A stretch of 64,000 nucleotides of DNA, taken from Gammaproteobacteria bacterium. Its GTDB lineage: Bacteria > Pseudomonadota > Gammaproteobacteria > Pseudomonadales > Halieaceae. The DNA lies in NCBI GenBank assembly GCA_030427485.1, contig JAUICG010000015.1, positions 58,853 through 122,852 of the forward strand. Direction: 5' to 3'. The position numbers and the translations under genes were made by a program. Every line of letters starts with the position of its first letter. The first letter of the stretch is position 1. Shown piece after piece: positions 49,678-58,842 of this stretch. The notes beneath the pieces are model-generated. The model was not told the DNA's origin. It saw only the letters and a program-made list of their open reading frames with translations, and did not search any database.

Positions 49678-50172
49678 TCAGCCGCCCGCCTTCACAACCG
49701 CGGTGTCCTGGTTCTGCGGCACGAACGGAATGTGTAGTGTGCGGATCGGCTCGCCCGGCGGCTGTGCCGCCGGTGCCCAGTCACCGGCCGGTCCGAGCGC
49801 CTTCACGTAGTGGTAAATCGCCGCGCGATCCTCCGTGCTCATCGCCCGCATCGCCGGCCAGGGCATCGGTGGCAGACCGCCGGCTTCGATTCGCAGTTGC
49901 CAGGCTTCGAGCGGCATGTTTTCCACCGCCAGCCGCAGGTTGGCGGCATAGCTCACGCCCCAGGGTCCCGAGTAACCCACCGGGCTGCCCTGCAGCCAGG
50001 CCGTTTCGGGCAGCTGCCCGTTACTCTCCGCATACCCCGGCGAATGACAGTCGTTACAGCCGGCAATCTCGACCAGGTAGCGCCCGCGTTCGATCACGTC
50101 CGCGGATGTGTCCGCCATTGCCGGCGCGAGAGCCAGCCACCCCACCAGTAGAAACGGTACTTGACGCAACAT
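49678..50172 (-). CDS. Periplasmic c-type cytochrome
   Basis: A 164-aa cytochrome c. A signal peptide (MLRQVPFLLVGWLALAPAMA) precedes the single haem site Cys39-N-D-Cys42-His43, with a likely Met axial ligand in GLPPMPWPAMRAM. ATG at 50172 has GGGAGATA 8 nt upstream; earlier in-frame starts would bury the signal peptide and are rejected. It is an electron carrier exported to the periplasm; the partner oxidase or dehydrogenase is not evident here. Three phased CTTAA motifs lie 91-129 nt upstream. Confidence 0.88.
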   Translation of the reverse strand: MLRQVPFLLVGWLALAPAMADTSADVIERGRYLVEIAGCNDCHSPGYAESNGQLPETAWLQGSPVGYSGPWGVSYAANLRLAVENMPLEAWQLRIEAGGLPPMPWPAMRAMSTEDRAAIYHYVKALGPAGDWAPAAQPPGEPIRTLHIPFVPQNQDTAVVKAGG

Positions 50173-50262
50173 TTGTCTATCTCCCATCACTGCATCGCCT
50201 TCATTGTTCGGGACGGCGCTTACCGAGTGGCTACAGCTTAGGCCGGACAACTGCCGCGTGCT

Positions 50263-50301
50263 CTTAAGAGATAGGTCGGAAAATCTTAAAAGAAGCTTAA
50301 T
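50263..50301. promoter_or_regulatory. Three helically phased CTTAA motifs upstream of cytochrome c
   Basis: CTTAAG (50263-50268), CTTAAA (50285-50290) and CTTAAT (50296-50301) begin 22 and 11 bp apart. The last two (CTTAAA-AGAAG-CTTAAT) match the PmrA/QseB-type box pattern yTTAAk-N5-yTTAAk at all but one position. They could bind an OmpR-family regulator. The intergenic region 50173-50424 otherwise shows no clear element. Confidence 0.35.
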
Positions 50302-50424
50302 CGCACGGGCGAACGCCGCGCCGGGCGCTTGACGCATGACGGGCGCACCCGCGCGTGAATAAGCGAGCGCCCGGAGAGATTCGTAGCAGGGGGTTGCGGT
50401 GTCGTTCAGTGACTCACGGCCGGA

Positions 50425-51873
50425 TCAGGGGAAGTTCGGCGGCTGGTCCCGGCCCACATCGGTGATACCGACCCAGCCGTTGTTGAATGCGTCCACGTCG
50501 TCCTGGATGTCGGCGGGCGACACGGTGGAACTGCAATCCTGGTCTGTGTAGCTCCGGCCGGCGAGGTCGGGCGCGACCACGGTATATACCGTCCCGTTCA
50601 GCGTCTCTCCCGACATGCAACTGGGAATATTGATATTCAGTACACTTTCCAGGGTATTCACCTCCATCCCCAGGCGCCAGTTCTCCAGCAGTTCAAGCGT
50701 CGCGGCAATTGCCGGTGGGTAGTCCGGCGTCACGGTCAGCGCCCCGGTACTGGTGGCGATCGCCGGCACCCCCATACGGCGCGCCGTGCGCGCCGCCCCG
50801 ACTGTCCCTGACAAATCGGTGGCGAAGCTCATATTCTGGCCCTCGTTGGTGCCGCTCAGCACCACCTCGGGGGACAGTTGCAGTACATCCAGCCCGTACA
50901 CGACCGAGTCCGCTGGTGAGCCGGAGCCGGCCGCATCGGCTGGATCCGTGCTGGTCACCGCAGTCGCCGGGCGGCCGCTGTGGGTTGTGCCCGGCACGCC
51001 GTCGGTCACATAAGGGGGAGGCGTGGTGGCGTCACCTGAGCCCGACTGGTTGGCCAGCGGCGCGACGACATGTATCTCGCTATTGGGCAGGGTATAAAGA
51101 CCCTCGACCAGTGCATCGATACCCTCGGACTGGTAACCGTCGTCGTTGGTAACCATCACCTCGAAGGGTTCGGGGTGGGCAGCGACAAAGCAGGCATCGG
51201 CAGTACTCGCCAGGGTCGTGTCCGTATCGGTCAGGCAGGGTTGGGTGGTGGCGAATACGTCCGGCTGGTTCTGGTGCCCGCGGATGATCCACGCCATCAG
51301 CCACCAGTTGCCGCTGCTGTCGCTGACCCAGTTTTCGCGCTCGCCGTCGAAGCCCGCGGGCTCGCCGCCGGAAAAAGTGACCCAGGCGACGCCAACCAGG
51401 CGATTGCCGTTGGTGGCGCCGCCGTACAGGTAGACGTTCGGTGTGTACTGGGTAAACGTCGACGGGATATCACCGATGGTATAGGCGAGGCCGATATTGG
51501 CCGGCCTGTCCTCGATCAGCACGCCTCCCGCCGCGGTGACATCGGCGACAGTGGGATAGCGCCGCGCCTCGTACTCGGCGTTATCCATCTTATGTGAGAA
51601 ATCCAGGCACTGGTCGCTGTCGAGATCGGGATCGCCGTTGAAGCCGCGACACCACCACGGCACTGCCTGCATCGTCCGGGCAAGGTCAGTCTGCGCGGCA
51701 GCCGTGTAGTTGCCGATCATGTCCATCGGCAGCGTCGGCGTGCCCGGCACCGTGTCCGCGGTGGGCACGACCTGCGCGTTGCGGTTATTGCTGCTATTGC
51801 TGCAGGCGGTGGTGACGCCCACCGCGAGCGCGAGCGCCGCGAATACCCGCAGCCCGTCAGTGTTCATTTTCAT
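50425..51873 (-). CDS. SurE-domain lipoprotein (predicted secreted 5'-nucleotidase/acid phosphatase)
   Basis: A 482-aa predicted lipoprotein: signal with lipobox VTTAC (Cys24), a roughly 200-residue N-terminal region with no recognised family (WWCRGFNGDPDLDSDQC, YGGATNGNRLVGVAW), and a SurE domain from about residue 238. SurE motifs are VTNDDGYQSEGI (Asn243, Asp244, Asp245), ANQSGSG and VVLSGTNEGQN, which bind the metal in cytoplasmic nucleotidases. A surface or periplasmic location is unusual for SurE, which is normally cytoplasmic. It may scavenge phosphate from nucleotides. Neighbours give no further clue. Confidence 0.85.
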   Translation of the reverse strand: MKMNTDGLRVFAALALAVGVTTACSNSSNNRNAQVVPTADTVPGTPTLPMDMIGNYTAAAQTDLARTMQAVPWWCRGFNGDPDLDSDQCLDFSHKMDNAEYEARRYPTVADVTAAGGVLIEDRPANIGLAYTIGDIPSTFTQYTPNVYLYGGATNGNRLVGVAWVTFSGGEPAGFDGERENWVSDSSGNWWLMAWIIRGHQNQPDVFATTQPCLTDTDTTLASTADACFVAAHPEPFEVMVTNDDGYQSEGIDALVEGLYTLPNSEIHVVAPLANQSGSGDATTPPPYVTDGVPGTTHSGRPATAVTSTDPADAAGSGSPADSVVYGLDVLQLSPEVVLSGTNEGQNMSFATDLSGTVGAARTARRMGVPAIATSTGALTVTPDYPPAIAATLELLENWRLGMEVNTLESVLNINIPSCMSGETLNGTVYTVVAPDLAGRSYTDQDCSSTVSPADIQDDVDAFNNGWVGITDVGRDQPPNFP

Positions 51874-52067
51874 AGGGATGAGTATCCGTTGTGTTATCAG
51901 CTATGGGGTTCCGATGGCGACGCCCGGCGAGTATACCGCATTCTCAGCGCAGACCAACGCGGTGCCGGCGGCTCGCGGTGGTGAAGTTTGAACCCGGCCT
52001 GTACGGACCTGCGTGGCGATGTTGGGTGGTTGCAAGCCTTCTGGCGCCCGTTTAAGATGATCGGCCA

Positions 52068-52361
52068 ATGCAAACCCCGACGCACATTCTGGGCCGCAAC
52101 ATGCGCCTCCTGCTGCTACTGCTGATGCTGGCGTCGCAGGGCTTTGCCGCCACGCACGAATTGAGTGCCAACCACTCGCTCGATGCGCATACCTGTACGA
52201 TCTGCGTGGTCGGCCATGCCCTCGGGACCGCCATCAGCGCGGATGCGGCCGTACCACAGGTGCAGCCCGGCCGTATCTGGATCGTTGCCGCCGAAGCCGG
52301 TGATCTTCCCGTTTCCCACGACACTCCCTACCGCACGCGAGCTCCGCCCGCCTCTCTCTGA
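52068..52361 (+). CDS. Small exported CxxC/His protein preceding the ZnuD-like receptor (DUF2946-like)
   Basis: A 97-aa protein with a signal peptide (MRLLLLLLMLASQGFAATHE from residue 12) and then HSLDAHTCTICVVGHALG, a Cys-x2-Cys with nearby His residues as in DUF2946-type proteins seen next to metal transporters. The Cys and His could bind zinc or copper. It is 80 nt upstream of the receptor gene on the same strand and probably in the same transcript. The start could be ATG at 52101 (MRLLL) instead of 52068; both give an exported product. Confidence 0.75.
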   Translation: MQTPTHILGRNMRLLLLLLMLASQGFAATHELSANHSLDAHTCTICVVGHALGTAISADAAVPQVQPGRIWIVAAEAGDLPVSHDTPYRTRAPPASL

Positions 52362-52441
52362 TCCAATCAAAAACTGAATTGCTCCAATTCCCGGACTATG
52401 TCACCGCGCCAGGGTGCCGTGACGCATGAGAGAGTCGAATT

Positions 52442-54658
52442 ATGCAGATTTCAATACGATACAGGGTCGTAGCGGCCCTGTTAGGTAGTACGTGGGCGAA
52501 TGCCGCTTTCGCGCAGGAACCGCCCACCGCAGGCGCCGCAGCGCCACACGAACACGAAACCCTCGAAGAGGTGATCGTTTACGCCAACCCGCTCAACCGC
52601 GAGGTCACCGACCTGACACAGTCCGCGATGGTGCTGTCAGGCGAAGCGCTGGAGCAACAGCTGGCCAATTCGCTGGGGGAAACGCTCGCGCGCATGCCGG
52701 GGCTGTCCAACGCCAGCTTCGGCGAGAACGTCGGCCGCCCGGTGATCCGCGGTCTCCAGGGCAAACGCGTCGGCATACTGGACAACAGCATGGCGGTGAG
52801 TGATGTCTCGTCGCTCAGCCAGGACCACGCGGTATCCGTCGAGCCTTTCCTCACTGACCAGATCGAGGTGCTGCGCGGTCCGTCGACCCTGCTTTACGGC
52901 TCGGGTGCGATCGGCGGGGTGGTGAACATGGTGTCGCCCGCCATTCCTCAGGAAGTACCGGAAGAAGGGTACAGCGGGCGCGCCACGGCCCAGGGCGATA
53001 CGGCCGCCAACGAGGAATTCGTCGCCGGGCGGCTGGATGTCGGCGCGGGAGCCTTCGCGCTGCACCTCGACGGCTTCCACCGGCGCACCGATGACTACGA
53101 CATCCCCGGCAATGCCGCCCTCTATCCCCAGGAAGACCACGACGATCACGACGACCACGACGACCATGAAGATCACGATGACCACGACGACCATGAAGAG
53201 GATGGTGACGATCACGCCGGGAATGATGACGGCACGCTGGAAAACAGCTTCCTCGACAACCAGGGCGGCACGATCGGCCTGGCGTGGGTAGGCGAGAAAT
53301 GGCGTTTCGGCGTTGCCTATAACGAGTACAAGTCAGACTATGGAATTCCGGGCGATGCCCACGTCCACGCACATGGTGACGAGAACGACGATCACGACGA
53401 AGACCACGACGAGGACCACGACGAGGATCATGACGACCACGCCGAGGATGAGGAAGCGCCGGTGACCATCCGGCTGCGTGCCGAGCGCACCGAGGCCGAA
53501 TTGGCGGGCAGGGATCCCTTCCCCGGCTTCGAACTCCTGAAAGTCCGCTTCGTGGACACCAGCTACAAGCACACGGAGTTCGAGGGGCGCGAGGTCGGCA
53601 CGGTGTTCAACAGCGACAGCGATAACACCCGCGTGGAACTGACGCACAATGAGTGGGGTGTCTGGCAGGGCGTGTTCGGCCTGCAGTATACCGACGTCGA
53701 CTTCTCGGCGGAGGGCGCGGAGGCCTTCGTTCCGAACTCGCACACTGAGACCACAGCGGTGTTCTGGACCGAGCATGCGCACTTCGACACCTGGGGCCTG
53801 GACCTCGGCCTGCGTTACGAAGATGTGAGTATCGATATCCCCAATACGCTGGCCGGACACGCGGGAGAGTTGGGCCCGTCAGCGGACGAGGACTTCCAGC
53901 CGTTCAGCGCGTCCGCCGGTGTGATGCGCAATTTCGGTGACACTATCGATCTCACGGCCTCGGTATCCTACTCGGAGCGGGCGCCGGGCGTGGAGGAACT
54001 TTATGCGAACGGGCCGCACGTCGCCACGCAGGTGTTCGAGGTGGGCGATCCGTCGCTGGGCAAGGAATCCAGTTGGCACCTGGAGGGCGGCGGCCGCGTC
54101 GAATTCGGCGGCTTCAGTGGCAGCGTCATGGTCTACGCGAACCAGTTCGACGACTATATCTACCAGGTTGATTCCGGCACCGAGGAAGACGGGCTGCCGG
54201 TGTTGTTCTGGGCGCAGCAGGGAGCGGACTTCGTCGGCGCCGAGATGGAGGTGCGCTATGACTTCGAACCGAACCGGTCCGGCCACTGGCAGGTGTACGG
54301 CTTCGGCGACATCGTCGAAGGCGAACTGGATGACAACGACGACGTACCCCTGCAGCCGCCCGCGCGCCTCGCACTGGGCCTGGATTGGGATCTCGACAAC
54401 TGGGTGGCCAACGTACTGTGGATACACGCGTTCGATCAGGACAATCTCGCACCCGGGGAAACCCGAACGCCGGATTACGACCTGCTGAACGCGGAGGTGG
54501 TCTTTACCGGCCCACAGCTCGGCGAGTTCGACTGGCAGGTCTACCTGAAGGGACAGAACCTGCTGGACCAGGATATCCGCAACAGCACGTCGTACCTGAA
54601 AGACCAGGCGCCGCAGATCGGACTGAATGTGATTTTCGGGGTTCGTGCGTATTTCTGA
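52442..54658 (+). CDS. ZnuD-like TonB-dependent receptor with His/Asp-rich loops
   Basis: A 738-aa TonB-dependent receptor: signal peptide to about residue 25 (AAFAQEP), TonB-box-like EEVIVYANP, plug domain with VIRGLQGKRVGILDNSMAV and VLRGPSTLLYGSGAIGGVV, and a barrel ending in VRAYF. Two predicted loops are extremely rich in His and acidic residues: 231-264 (seven DDH/EDH units) and 307-338 (four DEDH units). His-rich loops of this sort are known in ZnuD zinc receptors. With the upstream Cys/His protein this is likely a zinc (or other divalent metal) uptake locus. No Zur box was identified. Confidence 0.9.
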   Translation: MQISIRYRVVAALLGSTWANAAFAQEPPTAGAAAPHEHETLEEVIVYANPLNREVTDLTQSAMVLSGEALEQQLANSLGETLARMPGLSNASFGENVGRPVIRGLQGKRVGILDNSMAVSDVSSLSQDHAVSVEPFLTDQIEVLRGPSTLLYGSGAIGGVVNMVSPAIPQEVPEEGYSGRATAQGDTAANEEFVAGRLDVGAGAFALHLDGFHRRTDDYDIPGNAALYPQEDHDDHDDHDDHEDHDDHDDHEEDGDDHAGNDDGTLENSFLDNQGGTIGLAWVGEKWRFGVAYNEYKSDYGIPGDAHVHAHGDENDDHDEDHDEDHDEDHDDHAEDEEAPVTIRLRAERTEAELAGRDPFPGFELLKVRFVDTSYKHTEFEGREVGTVFNSDSDNTRVELTHNEWGVWQGVFGLQYTDVDFSAEGAEAFVPNSHTETTAVFWTEHAHFDTWGLDLGLRYEDVSIDIPNTLAGHAGELGPSADEDFQPFSASAGVMRNFGDTIDLTASVSYSERAPGVEELYANGPHVATQVFEVGDPSLGKESSWHLEGGGRVEFGGFSGSVMVYANQFDDYIYQVDSGTEEDGLPVLFWAQQGADFVGAEMEVRYDFEPNRSGHWQVYGFGDIVEGELDDNDDVPLQPPARLALGLDWDLDNWVANVLWIHAFDQDNLAPGETRTPDYDLLNAEVVFTGPQLGEFDWQVYLKGQNLLDQDIRNSTSYLKDQAPQIGLNVIFGVRAYF

Positions 54659-54721
54659 GCCGTAGCGCCTTGACACCCCCGGCCTGACTCCATGCTGTTT
54701 ACGGGGGGGGGCCGGGGGAAC

Positions 54722-54746
54722 AAAAAAGCCGGGCGTGCCCGGCTTT
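54722..54746 (-). terminator. Intrinsic terminator of the TonB receptor gene
   Basis: Read on the minus strand, AAAGCCGGGC pairs with GCCCGGCTTT (54746-54737 with 54734-54725) and the stem runs into TTTTTTG (six A on the plus strand, 54722-54727). It lies 18 nt after the receptor stop at 54764. The convergent ZnuD-like gene ends 64 nt away; a nine-G tract at 54703-54711 lies between. Confidence 0.8.
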
Positions 54747-54763
54747 GGCGTGACTCGCTGCGC

Positions 54764-57007
54764 TCAGAAGTTCAGGCGTGCCGAGAGTCCGTAGCTGACA
54801 GGGTCGCCGAAATAACTCACCGTCCAGAGCCCGAAGGGAATCGTGTTCTGCCGGTAATCCTCGTCGGTGATGTTCTTGCCCCACAGTGTGAATTGCATCG
54901 TCATGTCCGAGCCCACCGGCACCTCGCTCAGCATCAGGCTGGCATTCAGGATGTCGTAGCTGTCGATCTTCGCCGTAGCATTCTGGCTCGGCTCGATATA
55001 GGGGACATAATTGTCGTTGTAGCTCCAGTCCGTGTGGAAGTCCAGCACACCCCAGGTCCAGGTTCCGATCTGCCAGTCGAGCGCCAGCGACGCCATGTTC
55101 TCGGGCGCATACGGCACATCCTTGAAGTTCTTGACGTCGACACCGTTCTCCTTGAACTCGTCATAATCGGCATCGAGATAGCCGTAGTTGGCCGACAGGC
55201 GCAGCGCCTCGACGACCTGGTAGACGAGCTCAACCTCGAATCCCTGCGTGGTTGCCGCGCCGGCGTTCTTCACATTTGACGCGGCGCCGCCAGAGCCCTC
55301 CAGGAAAATCGAAACCTGCATGTCCGATATGTCGTTGTAGAACGCGGCGACGTTCAACTGCAGGTGATCGTCCAGCAGACGCGATTTCATACCGATCTCG
55401 TAGGCGAGTACCTCTTCGGGATCGTAGCCCTCGTGGAAGGTGGCGGCAGTGGGTGCTTCGCCGTTGAATCCACCGGACTTCCACCCCTGGGCGACCTTGG
55501 CGTACACATTGATGTCATCGTCGAAATCCCAACCCGCGACGAACGTACCGGAGGTGTTGTTCCAGCTATCGGAATCCGTTTCGTCAAAAGCGCCGACACC
55601 GCCGGTCGAAGCGTTGGGGTGATTGATGTACTGGTCCCGGTCTTCCTCCGTGTAGCGCACGCCCGCAGTCAGACTGAGCTGTTCAATACTCTCTGGTCGC
55701 CATTCGGCCTGGCCATAGGCGGCGTAGGAATCGTTATCCATGCCATAGGTATTGAAATCCGTCGGCTCGCCGAACAGGCCGAAAAACGTAATGGGGTTGT
55801 CGACGTCCGCCTTCTCCTTGAAGTAGTACAGGCCCATCACGTAATTCACGGAGTCGGTACTGCCGAGCCACTGGAATTCCTGGCTGTACTGCTCGTAATC
55901 AATATTCCGGCCGGAATGGAACAGGTCCATCGGCGAACCGTCGATATCGATCAGGTCGTCGTAATCGAGCTTTCGGTAGGACGAAATGGATTTCAGCACC
56001 ACATCGCCCATCGCGCCCCAGTCACCGGCGTCCCAGTCGAGGTAGAGGCCGTGCCCATAGGTATCGGACTTTTCCTTCACGGACCAGTCGTTGCTGATCT
56101 TCTTGGTATTGTCATCGTCCGACACGACGTAGGCCTGCAACATCGGCACCAGGAACCCGGCCCCTACCCCTTCGAAGGCGGCCTGGTTGACGTCCGTCAG
56201 CTGACCCTTGGAGGGTTGCTGGTTGCGATTACTCGAGTCAAAGGAGTAGCGCGCGCTGAATGTCTCGGTCGCTTCAAAAATCGCGTCCACGCGCCAGACT
56301 TCGCTGTCCAGGTCATTGAAGTCATGGCTGGACACCGGATTGACGAAAGGGTTCGTGCCATTGCTGGGATCGGAGTTCACGTTGTCGTAAAAACCGTCCC
56401 TGTCGGCATACAGGTAGGCGGCGCTGGCGCGAAACTTGCCGAGATTCCCGGTGTCGAGTCGCACCTTGGCCTGCACGTAGTCCTCATTGCCCGCCTCGAC
56501 CTCCGCGATGCCGCCCGCCTCTTCCGAGGGCAGCCGCGTAATCAGGTTGATGGCGCCGCCGACCGTGTTCTTCCCGTACAGGGTGCCCTGCGGGCCGCGC
56601 AGTACCTCGACACGCTCCAACTCGGCGATTTCAAAAATCCCGCCGAGGTTCTTCCCCAGGAATACACCGTCGAGATACAGGCCCACCACCGGTTCCCAGG
56701 TGATGGCGGGGTTGATCGTGGAAGCGCCGCGGATGGCGATGGTCGCACCGCTGGTACCCCCGGGCGAGTCCGCAATCTGCATGTTGGGAACGAACAACGC
56801 CAGGTCTTTCACGTCCCCGATCCGCCGCGTATCGATCTCCGCCTGGTCGAAGGTGGTGACCGCGATCGGAATATCCTGCAGCGACTGCTCACGCTTCTGC
56901 GCCGTTACCACCACTTCCTCCAACTGCGCGACGGCATTACCCGCCGCCAGCGTTGAAGCGAGAGAGACTGCGAGTGCGATAGTCTTACGTTTGAACGGAA
57001 TTGCCAT
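54764..57007 (-). CDS. TonB-dependent outer-membrane receptor
   Basis: A 747-aa TonB-dependent receptor. The signal peptide is MAIPFKRKTIALAVSLASTL..AVAQ, followed by EEVVVTAQKREQSLQDIPIAV, the plug motif VEVLRGPQGTLYGKNTVGGAI, and a barrel that ends in RLNF. It belongs to the large group tied to uptake of lipophilic or complex organic compounds. ATG at 57007 has AAAAGGAG upstream; the longer frame to 57061 is rejected. It is divergent from a TauD dioxygenase, and a strong terminator follows. The substrate is unknown. Confidence 0.95.
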   Translation of the reverse strand: MAIPFKRKTIALAVSLASTLAAGNAVAQLEEVVVTAQKREQSLQDIPIAVTTFDQAEIDTRRIGDVKDLALFVPNMQIADSPGGTSGATIAIRGASTINPAITWEPVVGLYLDGVFLGKNLGGIFEIAELERVEVLRGPQGTLYGKNTVGGAINLITRLPSEEAGGIAEVEAGNEDYVQAKVRLDTGNLGKFRASAAYLYADRDGFYDNVNSDPSNGTNPFVNPVSSHDFNDLDSEVWRVDAIFEATETFSARYSFDSSNRNQQPSKGQLTDVNQAAFEGVGAGFLVPMLQAYVVSDDDNTKKISNDWSVKEKSDTYGHGLYLDWDAGDWGAMGDVVLKSISSYRKLDYDDLIDIDGSPMDLFHSGRNIDYEQYSQEFQWLGSTDSVNYVMGLYYFKEKADVDNPITFFGLFGEPTDFNTYGMDNDSYAAYGQAEWRPESIEQLSLTAGVRYTEEDRDQYINHPNASTGGVGAFDETDSDSWNNTSGTFVAGWDFDDDINVYAKVAQGWKSGGFNGEAPTAATFHEGYDPEEVLAYEIGMKSRLLDDHLQLNVAAFYNDISDMQVSIFLEGSGGAASNVKNAGAATTQGFEVELVYQVVEALRLSANYGYLDADYDEFKENGVDVKNFKDVPYAPENMASLALDWQIGTWTWGVLDFHTDWSYNDNYVPYIEPSQNATAKIDSYDILNASLMLSEVPVGSDMTMQFTLWGKNITDEDYRQNTIPFGLWTVSYFGDPVSYGLSARLNF

Positions 57008-57367
57008 GCTTTTGCTCCTTTTATTATTAACAAACCCGGACAGCTTCACGTCCCCGGGCAAAATCTCTGCTTAACTATATGAAATTTCGGCGATTCCGGG
57101 CTGTGTATTATTCACTGAATTGCGCATTGCCCGGCACGGCCAGCCCTGTCAGCGGAGTTCGGTGCTATGCATCTTTGCACCGTAAGCAACAAACTACCGG
57201 CCGGGCGCGGACCATACCCGCCTCTGTCGTCCTGGTTGCATCGTCCCTCACTGTATTGCCCACCGTCCTGTACGGTGCGGTTCTGGGTGGGATGGCTCTT
57301 CGCCGGGTGCGTAATTATCCTGTAATCATATATGCTGATAACACTATCGATGTAGCGGGGGATGTGC
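57008..57367. other. Divergent intergenic region between TonB receptor and TauD genes
   Basis: These 360 nt hold no convincing gene; a plus-strand frame from 57079 has no family features. The half near TauD is AT-rich (57311-57356: GTAAT twice, TTATC and GATAA in inverted order), suggesting a promoter, but no single hexamer pair is convincing. The receptor side has an AT-rich leader with its ribosome site. Confidence 0.5.
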
Positions 57368-58228
57368 ATGACATTGAAAATCGAAAAGCTGGGTGAGTAC
57401 CTGGGCGCACGCATCGAAGGCGTGGATTTCTCCGCGCCACTCACCGCCGCGATCCTGGACGAGATTGCAACGGCACTGTATCAATACCAGGTCATCAGCA
57501 TTCCCGCCGCGGAAATGACGCCCGCCCAGCATATCCAGATCGCCAGCCACTTCGGTGAACCCGAGCACAACGAAACCGACCAGTTCGCCCGCGATGCGGC
57601 CCATCCCGAGATCACGGTGATCGACTCGGACAAGGGTGATCGAGCCGATTCCTGGCACGCGGACGAGACCTTTCTCGAGCACCCGCCCCTGGTCAACCTG
57701 CTGCACGGCAAGGTCATCCCCCAGTTCGGCGGCGATACCGCGCTGCGTTCAGCCGCCTGCGCTTATGAAGGACTGTCGCCGGTGGTCAAGACCATGCTGG
57801 AGGACCTCGCGGCCATGCACGACTATGGCCATCTCTACGAACTGGGCTGGCAGGCCGGTTTTCCGATTGCCGCGATGGTGGGCGACGCGCTAACCAAGGG
57901 GCTGTACCAGTTGCACCCGGTGGTAAAACGACACCGTGTGACCGGCAGGCCGTGGCTGTCGGTGAACCCGGTGTACACCCGGTTTATCGAGAAGCTCAAC
58001 CCGGTAGAAAGCGAGGCCATCCTGGGCATGCTGTTCCGGCAACTGGAGAAACCTGAATACTGCTATCGCCATCGCTGGCAACCCGGTGACCTGTTGATCT
58101 GGGACCAGGAGTGCGTGCAGCACTATGCCGTGCGCGATTTCACTGGCCGGCGACTGGTGCACCGGGTCGCAGTCGTTGCCACGCGCTCTACGTACAAAGG
58201 TGTCCTTAGCGGCGCAGTCAATGAGTAG
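57368..58228 (+). CDS. TauD/TfdA-family 2-oxoglutarate dioxygenase
   Basis: A 286-aa Fe(II)/2-oxoglutarate dioxygenase. The facial triad is His97-x-Asp99 (SWHADETF) and His265 (RRLVHRVAVV), the last close to the Arg that binds 2-oxoglutarate. It has the TauD-like GARIEGVDFSAPL start. ATG at 57368 is favoured over 57362 because GGGGG then sits 6-10 nt upstream. It is divergent from a TonB receptor, so uptake and oxidation of the same compound may be linked. Confidence 0.92.
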   Translation: MTLKIEKLGEYLGARIEGVDFSAPLTAAILDEIATALYQYQVISIPAAEMTPAQHIQIASHFGEPEHNETDQFARDAAHPEITVIDSDKGDRADSWHADETFLEHPPLVNLLHGKVIPQFGGDTALRSAACAYEGLSPVVKTMLEDLAAMHDYGHLYELGWQAGFPIAAMVGDALTKGLYQLHPVVKRHRVTGRPWLSVNPVYTRFIEKLNPVESEAILGMLFRQLEKPEYCYRHRWQPGDLLIWDQECVQHYAVRDFTGRRLVHRVAVVATRSTYKGVLSGAVNE

Positions 58229-58273
58229 AGCAATGACTGTGCTGCACCGCGGGATATCGATTCTGCGTTACCG

Positions 58274-58816
58274 CTATTGGCGGGCGAAATGATTCATCGG
58301 TATCGGCCAGTTTGTCGCCAGTTGCCCGGCATTGATGGTATTGGACGTGACAAAGCCGGGGTCGGGCATGCGGCCCAGTACCGACGATATCATCACCACA
58401 CTGGCGCACTCACTTTCCAGCAGGTGCGGAATGCAGCGGCGCATCAGGCCGAAACGGCTGGTCAGGTTGAAGTGCATGAGATCCGCGAAGTATGTATCGC
58501 TGACGTCCAGTGCCGACATCGGCGCGCCTGCGCCACCGGCGTTGTTGACCAGCAGGTCGATGCCGCCGAACTGGTCGACCGCTGTGGCGACCAGCCGATC
58601 AAGGTCTTGCGCTTTGGTGATGTCGGTCGCGACCGCAATCGACCTGACGCCGAACTGGCGGCACTGTTCAGCCACGGCATCGATCGCGCTTTGAGTCCTG
58701 GCCGCGACCACGACATCGGCGCCAGCCTCGGCGAAGCAGAGCGCCGTCGCGCGACCGATACCCGCACCCGCGCCGGTCACCAGCGCCGTTTTACCGGTTA
58801 AATTGAAACACTCCAT
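58274..58816 (-). pseudogene. 3'-truncated SDR, catalytic Tyr/Lys lost
   Basis: A 180-aa open frame that begins as a normal [11 protein letters not shown] at residues 14-21, NNAG near 92 and VVMISSVLGR at about 140-150. Where Tyr-x3-Lys should follow at about residue 158, the sequence reads PDPGFVTSNTINAGQ and ends after 22 more residues. About 70 C-terminal residues are missing, and only 45 nt separate its stop from the TauD stop, so there is no room for them. Deletion of the 3' part is the likely cause. The product cannot be a normal SDR; a folded remnant or a pseudogene is expected. It is 26 nt after the ligase stop. Confidence 0.8.
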
Positions 58817-58842
58817 GGAACCCTCCCGCGCACGGTACTGGC

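Noticed and set aside
54703..54711. Nine-G tract as a phase-variation switch
   Set aside because: It lies between two convergent gene ends, outside any coding or promoter region, so length changes would have no evident effect.
57079..57396. 105-aa plus-strand open frame upstream of the TauD gene
   Set aside because: No family features, overlaps the TauD start, and covers the AT-rich promoter region.
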